A stretch of DNA of 25,322 bases, taken from contig CAZNGS010000059.1 in NCBI GenBank assembly GCA_964572825.1, positions 1-25,322 on the forward strand. The letters run 5' to 3'. A model generated the notes under the pieces. That model was not told where the DNA came from. It saw only the letters and a program-made list of their open reading frames with translations, and searched no databases. Below are positions 1 through 7,310 of the stretch, piece by piece (the first letter of the stretch is position 1; each line of letters opens with the position of its first letter). Source of the stretch: CAYVBE01 sp964572825. Its GTDB lineage: Bacteria; Planctomycetota; Brocadiia; SM23-32. The position numbers were made by a program, and so were the translations under genes.

Positions 1-61
1 GAAACGGAGAACACAAACATCAACCTAAACCGACGCGCCAGTCTTCGACTCTACAATGTAG

Positions 62-81
62 CTCAGCCGCCCCCGGCTGAG
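62..81. repeat. REP-like hairpin (8-bp perfect stem, CCCC loop)
   Basis: CTCAGCCG at 62-69 and CGGCTGAG at 74-81 are perfect reverse complements around a 4-nt loop. The hairpin follows GTAG. The hairpin at 9183-9204, read on the minus strand, has the same outline (TAGCT, S-AG-S-CG arm, 4-nt loop) with changed arm bases that still pair, so the two look like members of one family. Confidence 0.6.
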
Positions 82-88
82 AGTCCAC

Positions 89-109
89 TGTTTTTCAACA
101 GGCTGCTAA
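89..109 (+). repeat. Dispersed 21-bp motif, copy 1
   Basis: The core TTTTTCAACAGGCTGCTAA recurs on the minus strand at 16013-16035 with one change in the core, and more diverged on the plus strand at 21298-21318 (16 of 21 positions). All three copies are intergenic. This kind of sequence often marks ends of mobile elements in environmental genomes, which is an impression and not a match made here. Confidence 0.55.
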
Positions 110-196
110 GAGGTTACAGGGCTGTGGCGAGGTCCGGAACGTGTCTCCGGCAAGCAGGATGTTGCCGTAAGTCACGCGACCACAATCACTAACAGG

Positions 197-227
197 TGAT
201 GTTGCATTTACGCGAACTTCTATTCAG
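197..227 (+). repeat. 31-nt motif shared with the right edge
   Basis: The motif begins TGATGTTGCAT and ends CTATTCAG. It matches 24919-24949 in the same orientation at 26 of 31 positions without gaps. Both copies are outside intact genes. Confidence 0.45.
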
Positions 228-285
228 GCTGCGTTTGCAGTCCCGCAGACGCGCGGCGGCGGACTCGGTCTGCCGCCCTGCCGGC

Positions 286-594
286 TCACGCGGGCTGCAG
301 GACCTGGAGCTGTACGTCTTTTACATGGTCCTCGACGGCCTCGTGATATTCGGCCATGTGGGGCGCCTGGAGGTGCCGGCGGAGGGCCTCCAGGTCGCGC
401 CATTTCTCCACCACGGTCACCGTGTTCTCCCTGAGGGGAATCTGGGGTTCCAGGCCGCTGTCCGCGTCCACGTACGGCCCGTAGTCGATGCATCCCTCCT
501 CGGCGCGGACCCTGGGGACCAGCCTGTGGAACTCCTCCAGGTAAGCATCCCGGGTGCCGGGTTCCAGCTCGATGGTTGCGATCACGCAGATCAT
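286..594 (-). CDS. ABM-domain protein, putative quinol monooxygenase
   Basis: The 102-residue product has the length and pattern of single-domain antibiotic-biosynthesis-monooxygenase (ABM, YgiN-like) proteins: an opening beta strand (MICVIATIELEPG), a helix, then the segment NTVTVVEKWRDLEALRRHL and the conserved-looking end HMAEYHEAVEDHV. Family members are small dimeric ferredoxin-like barrels that act as cofactor-free monooxygenases or heme/quinol-handling proteins; the substrate here cannot be read from sequence. The ATG has a strong purine-rich site (AAGGAG) upstream. It lies 39 nt downstream of the permease on the same strand and may be co-transcribed, though no functional link is obvious. 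Confidence 0.8.
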   Translation of the reverse strand: MICVIATIELEPGTRDAYLEEFHRLVPRVRAEEGCIDYGPYVDADSGLEPQIPLRENTVTVVEKWRDLEALRRHLQAPHMAEYHEAVEDHVKDVQLQVLQPA

Positions 595-633
595 CCTTCC
601 GCTCCTTCCTTTCCTGGTTCGTCGCGACCGGAG

Positions 634-2826
634 CTACTCGTGGTGCAGCGTCCGGATGGGGTCCATGCGCGCCGCGCGCAGGGCGGGCACGATGCTGAAC
701 AGCAGCGCGCAGACAATGGCCCCTCCACCAGTGAGCAGCGGCGTGAGCAGCCCTATGTGCGACGGTATTTCCGAGAAGTAGTACACGTTGGCGGGGAACG
801 GGTCCCAGCCCGTCGCGTGGTGGACGAAATTGCGGATGGCGTTGATGTTGTCCGCGAACAGCACCCCGCCGGTCACCCCGACCACGGCGCCCACCACCCC
901 GATGGCCAGGCCGCAGGTGAGGAAGACCTGGCATATCTGCCCGCGCGTAAACCCGACGGCGTTCAGGATGCCGATGTCGCGGCGTTTCTCGTATACCATG
1001 GTGGTGATGATGACGAAGATGAAAAACTCGGCCAGCACCAGGATGAGGCTCATGATCAGCGCCTGAAGGAACCGTTCCATCTTCACGGCCTTCAGCAGCG
1101 TCTGGCGCTCTTCCTCCCAGGTTCTGACGGCGAACCTGCCGCCGGTGTATTGGACCTGAAGGCTGCCGTCTTCGGCGAGGGTGGCCGCGCGCTTGCCGTC
1201 GCCCTGGAAGATCACCTGCTGGAAATGCCCCTCCGGCCGTTCAACCCCCAGAATCCCCTCCAGGAATATGCCCCGGCTGGTTTCGCTGAGCCTCCAGCCG
1301 ACGATATCCTGCCGGTAGGCCGTCAGGAGCACCCGGGAGGTCCAGCCGAAACGAATGCGGGCCAGGGGCTTCTGCCACGGCCGCCACTGCCCCCGCGGCC
1401 GGCCCGACGCTGCATCCCACAGGACGATGTTCCCGTCCCGGGCGCCGGTGGCCACGGACTTGCCGTCCGGGCTGAAAGCGGCGGTTGTGATGTCCACCCG
1501 TGCCGGGGCGCCCAGCGCGTGCAGCATCTCTCCCCCCGCCGCGTCCCACAGTCGGACCACGCCTTCGCCTCGGGTGACCAGCAGCCGCTCGCCGTCGGCG
1601 TCGAAACTCATGTCGGTCACCTCTCCCGACGCCCCGTGCAGGGTGGACAGGAGCTCGCCCGTTTCGGCATCCCGCACCTCCACCGGACCTTCTTTTCGGG
1701 CCAGGGCCAGGTAGTAGCCGTAGCGATCGAAGCAGGCCGCAGTGACCGGGGCATCGCCGGCCGGAATGCCGAGCAGGCCCTCCCCACCGGGGCAATCAAG
1801 CAACTGCGCGCCGCCGTCGGCGCGGCCGACCAGCAGCCGGCTCCCGTCGTGGCTCAAGGCCAGGGCGGTGGGCTTGCTTTCCGAGGCGTCCCAGGGCTGA
1901 GGGCCGCCCTGCTGCTCGACGTTCCACGTGATGACGGCGCCGGGCTCGGTTATGGCGGCCAGTCGCGAACCGTTCCCGCTGAACGCAATATCGGTCAGCC
2001 GGCCCGGGGGCAACGGGGGCCGGAAAAGGGCCGCGCCGGGGGCCACGACCTCCCGGATGCGCCTTTTTACTTTGTCGGCTTCGCGGTAGTCCTTCAGACC
2101 CACGCTCAATCCGCTGACGCCGCGGGCTTTCACCAGTTGCATGGCGGTGTCGAGGCCGAGAACGACCACCTGATTGTCGTATTCGTAGTTGCCCGTCTTG
2201 AAGATGCCGTTGACACGGTATTTGGCCAGGGCGCGCTCCAGGTCGGCGGTCACGGTGACCAGCACCAGCTCGGGCAGTTCGGGCGAGGCGGCCAGGCCGG
2301 GCCCGAAGAACTCGTTGCCCACGAAACAGGAGTGCAGCCGGCCGCCTTCCGGGTTGGGATGCGTGCTCGCCAGGTCGGACAGGCTTCCGCGGGCCATATA
2401 CCGGGGGAGTTCCGAGACGGTCTCCTCAAGTTCCGGATGGATGCCCCGGAAGAAAACGTGGAACATGCGCCCCGTGGCGGGGTTGCGGGCCAGGGCGGCG
2501 CCCTCCAGGAACGGTGCCACACCTTCCACGCCGTCGACCTCCAGCAGTGAGCTGCGCCAGGACTGCCAGTCCTCCAGCGCGTACATCCCCCCCTCCAGCG
2601 GCCGGACCGTCAGGTCACTCAGGTAGCCCCGTATGGCGGCGGTCATCTGGAGGTAGAATCCGCTGAAGACGCTCATCACGACGATGATGACCCCCACGCT
2701 GAGGGCGACGCCGACAATGGCCAGGTAGGAGAGCTTCTTCCTGAGCAGGTAGCGCAGGCCCACGAAGAAGGGGCTGAGGCCCAGGAGCGGGCGACCTTCG
2801 ATGTTCTGTTCGTCCACCGGGGGCAC
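634..2826 (-). CDS. LolC/E-type ABC permease with inserted WD40 propeller
   Basis: The 730-residue inner-membrane protein has the LolC/LolE/FtsX layout: a cytoplasmic N-terminus, TM1 (about 33-57), a periplasmic domain, TM2 (585-610), TM3 (630-658), TM4 (690-716) and the classic C-terminus PALRAARMDPIRTL. The segment RTWEEERQTLLKAVKMER before TM2 matches the LolC/E hallmark. Between the periplasmic core (ending near 265) and that hallmark lie about 290 extra residues containing seven WD40-like repeats (near 276, 318, 359, 400, 443, 488 and 534), with signatures such as FSPDGKSVATG and GNIVLWDAASG. By LolC/E topology the propeller would be periplasmic. LolC/E proteins are usually near 400 residues. 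No ATPase or lipoprotein chaperone gene is adjacent. Translation starts at the first available codon, a GTG, after an in-frame stop; no strong ribosome site is seen. The exact cargo is unknown; lipoprotein release is the family role. Confidence 0.85.
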   Translation of the reverse strand: MPPVDEQNIEGRPLLGLSPFFVGLRYLLRKKLSYLAIVGVALSVGVIIVVMSVFSGFYLQMTAAIRGYLSDLTVRPLEGGMYALEDWQSWRSSLLEVDGVEGVAPFLEGAALARNPATGRMFHVFFRGIHPELEETVSELPRYMARGSLSDLASTHPNPEGGRLHSCFVGNEFFGPGLAASPELPELVLVTVTADLERALAKYRVNGIFKTGNYEYDNQVVVLGLDTAMQLVKARGVSGLSVGLKDYREADKVKRRIREVVAPGAALFRPPLPPGRLTDIAFSGNGSRLAAITEPGAVITWNVEQQGGPQPWDASESKPTALALSHDGSRLLVGRADGGAQLLDCPGGEGLLGIPAGDAPVTAACFDRYGYYLALARKEGPVEVRDAETGELLSTLHGASGEVTDMSFDADGERLLVTRGEGVVRLWDAAGGEMLHALGAPARVDITTAAFSPDGKSVATGARDGNIVLWDAASGRPRGQWRPWQKPLARIRFGWTSRVLLTAYRQDIVGWRLSETSRGIFLEGILGVERPEGHFQQVIFQGDGKRAATLAEDGSLQVQYTGGRFAVRTWEEERQTLLKAVKMERFLQALIMSLILVLAEFFIFVIITTMVYEKRRDIGILNAVGFTRGQICQVFLTCGLAIGVVGAVVGVTGGVLFADNINAIRNFVHHATGWDPFPANVYYFSEIPSHIGLLTPLLTGGGAIVCALLFSIVPALRAARMDPIRTLHHE

Positions 2827-2863
2827 GGGCTCTGGATATCCCTGGAGTTCAGGAGAGAGCTAC

Positions 2864-2892
2864 AGGGTAGCGGACCGGTGCATCGTTTGCAA
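2864..2892 (-). promoter_or_regulatory. Possible permease promoter sharing the rpmB -35
   Basis: TTGCAA at 2887-2892 is its own reverse complement. Read on the minus strand it is followed after 17 nt by TACCCT (2869-2864), a weak -10, upstream of the permease GTG at 2826. The -10 matches consensus at only three positions. Confidence 0.3.
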
Positions 2893-2915
2893 GAAACGCC
2901 GTCAGACGGTAAAAT
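2887..2915 (+). promoter_or_regulatory. Sigma70-type promoter for rpmB-gatC
   Basis: TTGCAA (2887-2892), a 17-nt spacer and TAAAAT (2910-2915) match the consensus at 4/6 and 5/6 positions with ideal spacing. Transcription would start near 2922, about 34 nt before the rpmB ATG. Confidence 0.65.
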
Positions 2916-2955
2916 GCTTGTTCTTCGCAGCGGCAAATCCACAGGAGATCAATCG

Positions 2956-3189
2956 ATGGCCAGAGAGTGTGAAATATGCGGCAGGGGCACGAGCAGCGGG
3001 CGCAGCAAGTCCCAGCGGGGCCGCGCCAAATACCTGGGCGGCGTGGGCCGCAAGACCACCGGCGTGAGCAAGCGCAACTTCAAGCCCAACCTCCAGCGCG
3101 TGCGTGCACTGGTGGACGGTGTGCCGAAGCGGATAACCGTCTGCACCCGCTGCATCAAGAACGGCAAGGTCATCAAGGCCGTCAAGTAG
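2956..3189 (+). CDS. rpmB: Large ribosomal subunit protein bL28
   Basis: The 77-residue basic protein starts MARECEICGRG and contains the bL28 signatures NFKPNLQRVRALVDG and the late TVCTRCIKNGKV. It is a structural protein of the 50S subunit. Two CxxC pairs (C5/C8 and C63/C66) form the zinc-ribbon found in the C+ variety of this family. An in-frame open reading extends upstream to 2878, but the ATG at 2956 is preceded by AGGAG at 2943-2947 and gives the family's normal length and N-terminus. gatC follows 23 nt after the stop, so the two are probably co-transcribed. Confidence 0.95.
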   Translation: MARECEICGRGTSSGRSKSQRGRAKYLGGVGRKTTGVSKRNFKPNLQRVRALVDGVPKRITVCTRCIKNGKVIKAVK

Positions 3190-3212
3190 AACTCTGCCGG
3201 GGACCTCACACG

Positions 3213-3500
3213 ATGCCCATCACCCCGGACGAAGTCAAGTACGTCGCCCATCTCTCCCGGCTCGACCTGGCGGACGAGCAGAAGCAACGGTTCGCCGGGC
3301 AAATCGGGGCCATCCTGGCCTACATGGAGAAACTGAACGAGCTGGACACCTCCGAGGTGGAGCCGATGGTCCACGGCATCGAGGCCGGCCAACGGATGCG
3401 GACCGACGAAGTCGCACAGTCGCTTCCCCGCGAGGAGGCACTCGAGAACGCTCCCGAATCCACCGACGGTTACTTCCGCGTCCCCCGGATCATCGAGTAG
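3213..3500 (+). CDS. gatC: Asp/Glu-tRNA amidotransferase subunit C
   Basis: The 95-residue protein fits GatC in length and pattern: MPITPDEVKYVAHLSRLDL at the start, the helix AYMEKLNELDTSEVEP in the middle, and the end LPREEALENAPESTDGYFRVPRII. GatC is the small scaffold subunit of GatCAB, which amidates Glu-tRNA(Gln) and/or Asp-tRNA(Asn) in the cytoplasm. The start at 3213 gives the family N-terminus, with a GGGGA purine stretch upstream. gatA and gatB do not follow; the next gene is convergent and its stop overlaps the gatC 3' end by 11 nt. The catalytic subunits must be encoded elsewhere. Confidence 0.93.
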   Translation: MPITPDEVKYVAHLSRLDLADEQKQRFAGQIGAILAYMEKLNELDTSEVEPMVHGIEAGQRMRTDEVAQSLPREEALENAPESTDGYFRVPRIIE

Positions 3501-4152
3501 CATCGTCCCCGCTGCCCAGCGCTTCCGCCAGCAGGCCGTAGCAGTCCCCCACCAGTTGCTCCACCCAGCCCAGCATCCCCTCCGTGCCTTCCGAGGCATC
3601 TGCGGGAGGCACCTGCGCCGGTTTGATGATCTTTCGGGCCGCCGGCGGCAGGTCGGCGCCGCCGGGCAGGCGTCTGCCCTCTGCCAGTCTGAGTGGGAAG
3701 AAGAGGCTCAGGTTGTAGAGGAAGCTCAGCCGCCGGTAGGCTTCGCCGGGGCGTTCGCGCGTCCTCTGCCACAGCAGGCGGCTCACCGGGTGATCCGCCG
3801 TGGCGGGGTGCTCGTGCAGGTTCTTCCGCACCACGTAGAAAGTACACTGACGCGTCATCTCGAAGGGCGGGTAGAGGCGGGCTTCCGGGGAAAGCTGGTA
3901 GAGTACCAGGTTCACCTCCCGGGCGAGGCCGTCCAGCGCCTCCCAGCAGTCCCGCAGAAACCGGTGCAGGGCCATCTCCGCCGCGGAGCGGTCGTCTGTG
4001 CCCAGCATCGCGCTGAGCGCCTGCCCGCACTCTCGCGCGGCCGCCAGGCGCCGCATGGTGAAGCGGTGAAGGTACCGCAGGAGGGCCTCCGATTCGCGCG
4101 GAAGCGCAGCACCGGCGGCATCGAGATAATCGCTGTCGGAACTGGTGGTCAT
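3490..4152 (-). CDS. Hypothetical helical cytoplasmic protein
   Basis: The 220-residue product is not recognised. It has no signal peptide or membrane segment and looks mostly alpha-helical, with a charged N-terminal half (EALLRYLHRFTMRRLAAAREC) and a central stretch rich in aromatic residues (ARLYPPFEMTRQCTFYVVRK). The C-terminal part GMLGWVEQLVGDCYGLLAEAL is also helical. Codon use is GC-rich like its neighbours. Its 3' end overlaps gatC tail to tail by 11 nt. It lies 73 nt downstream of the IMP cyclohydrolase gene on the same strand, so it could be the last gene of that transcript. The ribosome site before the ATG is weak. Confidence 0.7.
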   Translation of the reverse strand: MTTSSDSDYLDAAGAALPRESEALLRYLHRFTMRRLAAARECGQALSAMLGTDDRSAAEMALHRFLRDCWEALDGLAREVNLVLYQLSPEARLYPPFEMTRQCTFYVVRKNLHEHPATADHPVSRLLWQRTRERPGEAYRRLSFLYNLSLFFPLRLAEGRRLPGGADLPPAARKIIKPAQVPPADASEGTEGMLGWVEQLVGDCYGLLAEALGSGDDATR

Positions 4153-4225
4153 GCCGTTGATCCCGCCGGAGAGCCCGCCTCACTACCGGCCATGTCCGGC
4201 TGCTTCAGAGCCGTGTGCCGGTCCG

Positions 4226-4951
4226 TCACTCGTGTTTGTTTATTATGGTGATCTGCGTTCGGTCGGTCGCGGGGTCGATCGATTTGACCAGCAGGGCGAC
4301 GCGGTTGTCCTCGTTCAGCGCTTCCCAGCAGCGCTCCGCCGTCTCCTCGACGTCTGTGCTCAGGGGCAGCAGATAGGGTTCACCCGGGAAGGCCGCCAGG
4401 GGCTCGCCGTCTCCGGCGTAGGTCGTCACGCAATGTCCGAATCCCGGTATGGCCTTCTCGTAGTTGAAGAAGTGCCGCTGGCAGTAGTCGGCGTTGTTCC
4501 GGACGGCCTTGATGATGGCCAGCTTGTAGGCGTGGAAGGCATCGTTCAGGTTCACCACCCCGGCGATGCGCGGGGTGTAATTCGGTTCGTCGGGCTCGAA
4601 GGTGCGGGTGAACAGGGCTTCGTCGAAGGTCCGGCCGGCCCGGATGGCGTCGAAGATGGTGTCCGTCTGGTCGCCGTTGGACACTATGTGGCAGCGGGGA
4701 AGGGACTTGAGGCACGGGTAGATGATCAGGGAGGGGTCTTCGACTCTTGATTCGTCGTAGGCCCGCGTGCGAACCGTCTCGCCCTCGCGGACAAAGACGC
4801 GGTTCCGGCTGTTCTCGCTCCGGCCCATGATCCAGTAGACCTGGATGAACCGCTCTCCGTCGGGCGAGGACCCGATGACGATGCCCCGGCCGGGGTAGCT
4901 GTTCTCGCTGAGGGCCTCCAGGTTGTCTTCCGCGATCTGCGTGAAAGGCAT
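4226..4951 (-). CDS. IMP cyclohydrolase, PurO-like family
   Basis: The 241-residue protein resembles the PurO/IMP_cyclohyd family (PF07826), which closes FAICAR to IMP, the last step of de novo purine synthesis. Recognised segments are NSYPGRGIVIGSSPDGERF and YWIMGRSENSRNRVFV near the N-terminus, VEDPSLIIYPCL near residue 70-80, SNGDQTDTIFDAI near 90-103 and EPNYTPRIAGVVN near 125-137. This type is best known from archaea but occurs in various bacteria, most of which use PurH instead. The ATG is preceded by AAAGGGA. No other purine gene is adjacent. A promoter with a perfect TATAAT lies just upstream (5009-5037), so it can be transcribed independently of the methyltransferase gene behind it. 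Confidence 0.85.
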   Translation of the reverse strand: MPFTQIAEDNLEALSENSYPGRGIVIGSSPDGERFIQVYWIMGRSENSRNRVFVREGETVRTRAYDESRVEDPSLIIYPCLKSLPRCHIVSNGDQTDTIFDAIRAGRTFDEALFTRTFEPDEPNYTPRIAGVVNLNDAFHAYKLAIIKAVRNNADYCQRHFFNYEKAIPGFGHCVTTYAGDGEPLAAFPGEPYLLPLSTDVEETAERCWEALNEDNRVALLVKSIDPATDRTQITIINKHE

Positions 4952-5008
4952 TGGCGCGTCCCTTTCCGATGGCAGTCCAATCGCTCGTCCCAGGCGTAAA
5001 CCGTATCG

Positions 5009-5037
5009 ATTATAGTGGCGCTACTGCGGTGCGCCAA
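5009..5037 (-). promoter_or_regulatory. Sigma70-type promoter for the IMP cyclohydrolase gene
   Basis: On the minus strand TTGGCG (5037-5032), a 17-nt spacer and a perfect TATAAT (5014-5009) lie 58 nt upstream of the ATG. The -35 box sits inside the last codons of the upstream methyltransferase gene. Confidence 0.65.
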
Positions 5038-5824
5038 GGTCGCCCGGGCGGACGGCCAGCACGATCTGCCGGTCCCCGCTGGTCTCCCCGGCCAGCTCAC
5101 GGTCGAAAGCGGGATAAGAGCCCACACAACGGAACCCGGCCGCCTGAACGCGCAGTTTCATCTCGCTGACCGTCATCATGCGCAGTATCTCTTCGGTGTG
5201 GAAATCGTAGGCGCGCTCACCGTCCCGCACGGAGGCCTTCATTTCGACGTGGTGCACGCAGGCGAAGTCCTCCAGCCAGTGCCGCTCTCGGAAATCGACG
5301 CGCACGCCTCCGGCTTCGCGCACTTCGCCGAACTCCTCCCCCAGAATGGGCCACAGGCCGAGGAAGTTGCAGTTGTCCAGCACCAGCAGGCCATGCGGGC
5401 GGAGTGCATCCGCCACTCTCCGGAGGGCGTCCTGAATGCACTCGTCCTCCAGCAGATAGCAGAGGATGGAGTTCATGCAGAGCACGGCATCGTATTGCTC
5501 TCTGGCGTCCAGCTCAGTCATGGAGGCGTGTCTCAGCGGGGCGTCCAGGTCTGCCCCCTCCAGCTTGCGGCGACACTGCGCGAGCATGGGCCCGCTCCTG
5601 TCCAGCCCCTTCACCGCGTAGCCCCGGCGCCGCAGGGGCAGCAGGTGATAGCCCGTGCCGCAGCCCACGTCCAGCACGTCGTGGACGGTGCGCGGGCAGG
5701 CCTCTTCCAGGGCCCACAGCAGGAACTCCAGCTCCTTGCCGTGCGCCTCGGCGTCCGGCCGGCCGTAGACGAGCAGGTCGTAAACGCGTGCCACCGGTTC
5801 GTCGTAGGTCAGTCTCTGCCGCAT
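5021..5824 (-). CDS. SAM-dependent class I methyltransferase
   Basis: The 267-residue cytoplasmic protein has a class I methyltransferase fold. Motif I is VLDVGCGTGYHLLPL (about 50-64), the acidic residue binding the SAM ribose is D75 in VKGLDRSGPML, and YDAVLCMNSILCYL (111-124) is the motif IV strand. The helix ALRRVADALRPHGLLVLDNCN is typical of the Methyltransf_25/11 group. The open frame runs upstream to 6325, but that part is antisense to nagA. ATG 5824 has a well-spaced GGAG and starts just before the fold (MRQRLTYDEPVARVYDLL). The methyl acceptor cannot be deduced. The gene is divergent from nagA. Confidence 0.85.
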   Translation of the reverse strand: MRQRLTYDEPVARVYDLLVYGRPDAEAHGKELEFLLWALEEACPRTVHDVLDVGCGTGYHLLPLRRRGYAVKGLDRSGPMLAQCRRKLEGADLDAPLRHASMTELDAREQYDAVLCMNSILCYLLEDECIQDALRRVADALRPHGLLVLDNCNFLGLWPILGEEFGEVREAGGVRVDFRERHWLEDFACVHHVEMKASVRDGERAYDFHTEEILRMMTVSEMKLRVQAAGFRCVGSYPAFDRELAGETSGDRQIVLAVRPGDLGAPQ

Positions 5825-6047
5825 GCCTCGTTCTCCGTCGCCGTCGCCTGGGTGCTCTCCGAAGCCCCATAATAAGAGATCGGCCGGCGACAAGGAAGCC
5901 GACTCTGCCCGGGGGAGGGAGGCCGCCATGCCCTGCCGAACGGAAAAGAACACCTGCCCGCATCTGGCAAGCGAAGCAGCTATAGCCCCAAAACGCCGGG
6001 TGTCAAAAACCGTTTCGGCGAGAAATGCGTTTGACCTTCGCGGCTGT

Positions 6048-6076
6048 TTGACAAGACTGCGTGCGGCGGGCACCAT
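6048..6076 (+). promoter_or_regulatory. Possible nagA-dppA promoter
   Basis: A perfect TTGACA (6048-6053) is followed after 17 nt by CACCAT (6071-6076), a weak -10. It lies in the 288-nt divergent region 5825-6112, 37 nt before the nagA GTG. Nothing else is recognised in that intergenic region. Confidence 0.45.
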
Positions 6077-6112
6077 ACGGTTTGCTTTCCTGAAAATTCC
6101 TGGAGACTTTTC

Positions 6113-7309
6113 GTGCGCATTTTCGGAAGCATCGGTCGCAGGGGCAACCCCGGCCTCGTGGAGGTGGAGAGAGGCACGGTCTCGTCCATCCGGTTCGGGT
6201 CCCAAAAGGAACTCGATCTGTCTGGCGATGAAGACATTCTGGGCGGCCCCGCGATGCTGGTGACACCGGCGCTGATCGACATACAGGTCAACGGTTTCGG
6301 CGGGCGCAGCCTGAACGATGATCATACGTCGCCCGAAGACGTGGTCGAGATCACCGGCTCTCTCCGGGCGGGCGGAGTCGCTCTGTGGTGCCCGACCGTC
6401 ACCACGGGCTCTTTAGACCGCATGGCGCGTTCCCTTCGCTCCATAGCTCAGGCGTGCACGGACACCGACATTGCCGCATCCGTCGCCGGCATCCACCTGG
6501 AAGGACCGTTCATCTCTGGCGAAGAGGGTCCTCGGGGCGCCCACCCGGCCGAGCACGTCCGACCGCCCGAGCGGGAGGAGTTCCTCCGCCTCCAGGACGC
6601 CGCCGGCGGACGCATCCGCATTGTGACTCTGGCGCCCGAGCTGCCCGGCGCGATAGAGTTCATCGAGTGTCTCGCCAGTGAGGGCATCATCCCGGCCATC
6701 GGGCATACGGGCGCCTCGCCGGGGCAGATACGGGAGGCCGTGCGGGCCGGCGCGCGGCTTTCCACCCACCTGGGCAACGGCGCCCACGACTGCATCCGGC
6801 GCCATCCCAACTACATCTGGGAGCAACTGGCGGCGGACGAACTGTTCGCATCCATCATCCCCGACGGCCACCACCTGGCGCCGTCCGTGGTCAAGTGCTT
6901 TGTGCGGTGCAAGGGGATCGAGCGCACGATCCTGGTCAGCGACGCGGTCAGCAGCGCGGGCATGGATCCGGGTGAATACGAATTCGCCGGCCGGGCCGTG
7001 GAGTTGACCCCGAAAGGCCGGGTGCAGCTGAAAGGGACGCCGTTCCTGGCGGGCTCCGCCCTGGAACTGGCCACGGGGGTGACCAACGCCGCCAGGTTCA
7101 CCGGTTGTTCGGTGGGCGAAGCAATTCGTATGGCGACGCTGAACCCGGCGTGCGTGCTGGGTATCACGGATCGCTGCGGGACGGTCGAGGCCGGCAAGGA
7201 GGCCACACTGTCGATCTTTCGGTGGGACGAAGAGCGAGCCGCCCTTCGGGCGCACGCCACAATGCTGCGGGGCCGGATCGTGTTTCAGAAGACGCAGGCG
7301 AGGGACTGA
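6113..7309 (+). CDS. nagA: N-acetylglucosamine-6-phosphate deacetylase
   Basis: The 398-residue amidohydrolase converts GlcNAc-6-phosphate to glucosamine-6-phosphate and acetate, feeding amino-sugar catabolism or cell-wall recycling. The N-terminal metal motif reads DIQVNGFGG (56-64), with Q-x-N as in E. coli NagA (DVQLNGCGG) and not HxH. Other family residues are E130 in GIHLEGPF, H198 in AIGHTGAS, H219 in STHLGNGAH and the catalytic aspartate D277 in LVSDAVSSAG. The C-terminal RMATLNPACVLGI and GTVEAGKEATL are also typical. It starts at GTG with CTGGAG 7 nt upstream. The dppA gene begins 1 nt after its stop, a clear operon. Confidence 0.93.
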   Translation: MRIFGSIGRRGNPGLVEVERGTVSSIRFGSQKELDLSGDEDILGGPAMLVTPALIDIQVNGFGGRSLNDDHTSPEDVVEITGSLRAGGVALWCPTVTTGSLDRMARSLRSIAQACTDTDIAASVAGIHLEGPFISGEEGPRGAHPAEHVRPPEREEFLRLQDAAGGRIRIVTLAPELPGAIEFIECLASEGIIPAIGHTGASPGQIREAVRAGARLSTHLGNGAHDCIRRHPNYIWEQLAADELFASIIPDGHHLAPSVVKCFVRCKGIERTILVSDAVSSAGMDPGEYEFAGRAVELTPKGRVQLKGTPFLAGSALELATGVTNAARFTGCSVGEAIRMATLNPACVLGITDRCGTVEAGKEATLSIFRWDEERAALRAHATMLRGRIVFQKTQARD

Positions 7310-7310
7310 C

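Larger units (their letters stand above)
1..285. other. Non-coding left edge with repeat motifs
   Basis: No credible gene is seen here. The stretch holds a perfect 8-bp hairpin (62-81), one copy of a dispersed 21-bp motif (89-109) and a 31-nt motif that recurs near the right edge (197-227). A GC-rich stem (255-263 with 269-277, 5-nt loop, one G-U pair) lies just past the stop of the minus-strand monooxygenase. It could end that transcript, but no T-run follows it. Confidence 0.6.

Noticed and set aside
196..2550. 784-codon plus-strand open frame across the permease gene
   Set aside because: It is antisense to the permease and monooxygenase genes. Its translation is rich in His, Gly, Gln and Asp without any domain, while the opposite strand gives clear TM and WD40 motifs.
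5825..6325. N-terminal extension of the methyltransferase
   Set aside because: The extra 167 residues have no methyltransferase features and overlap the start of nagA antisense. ATG 5824 has a good ribosome site.
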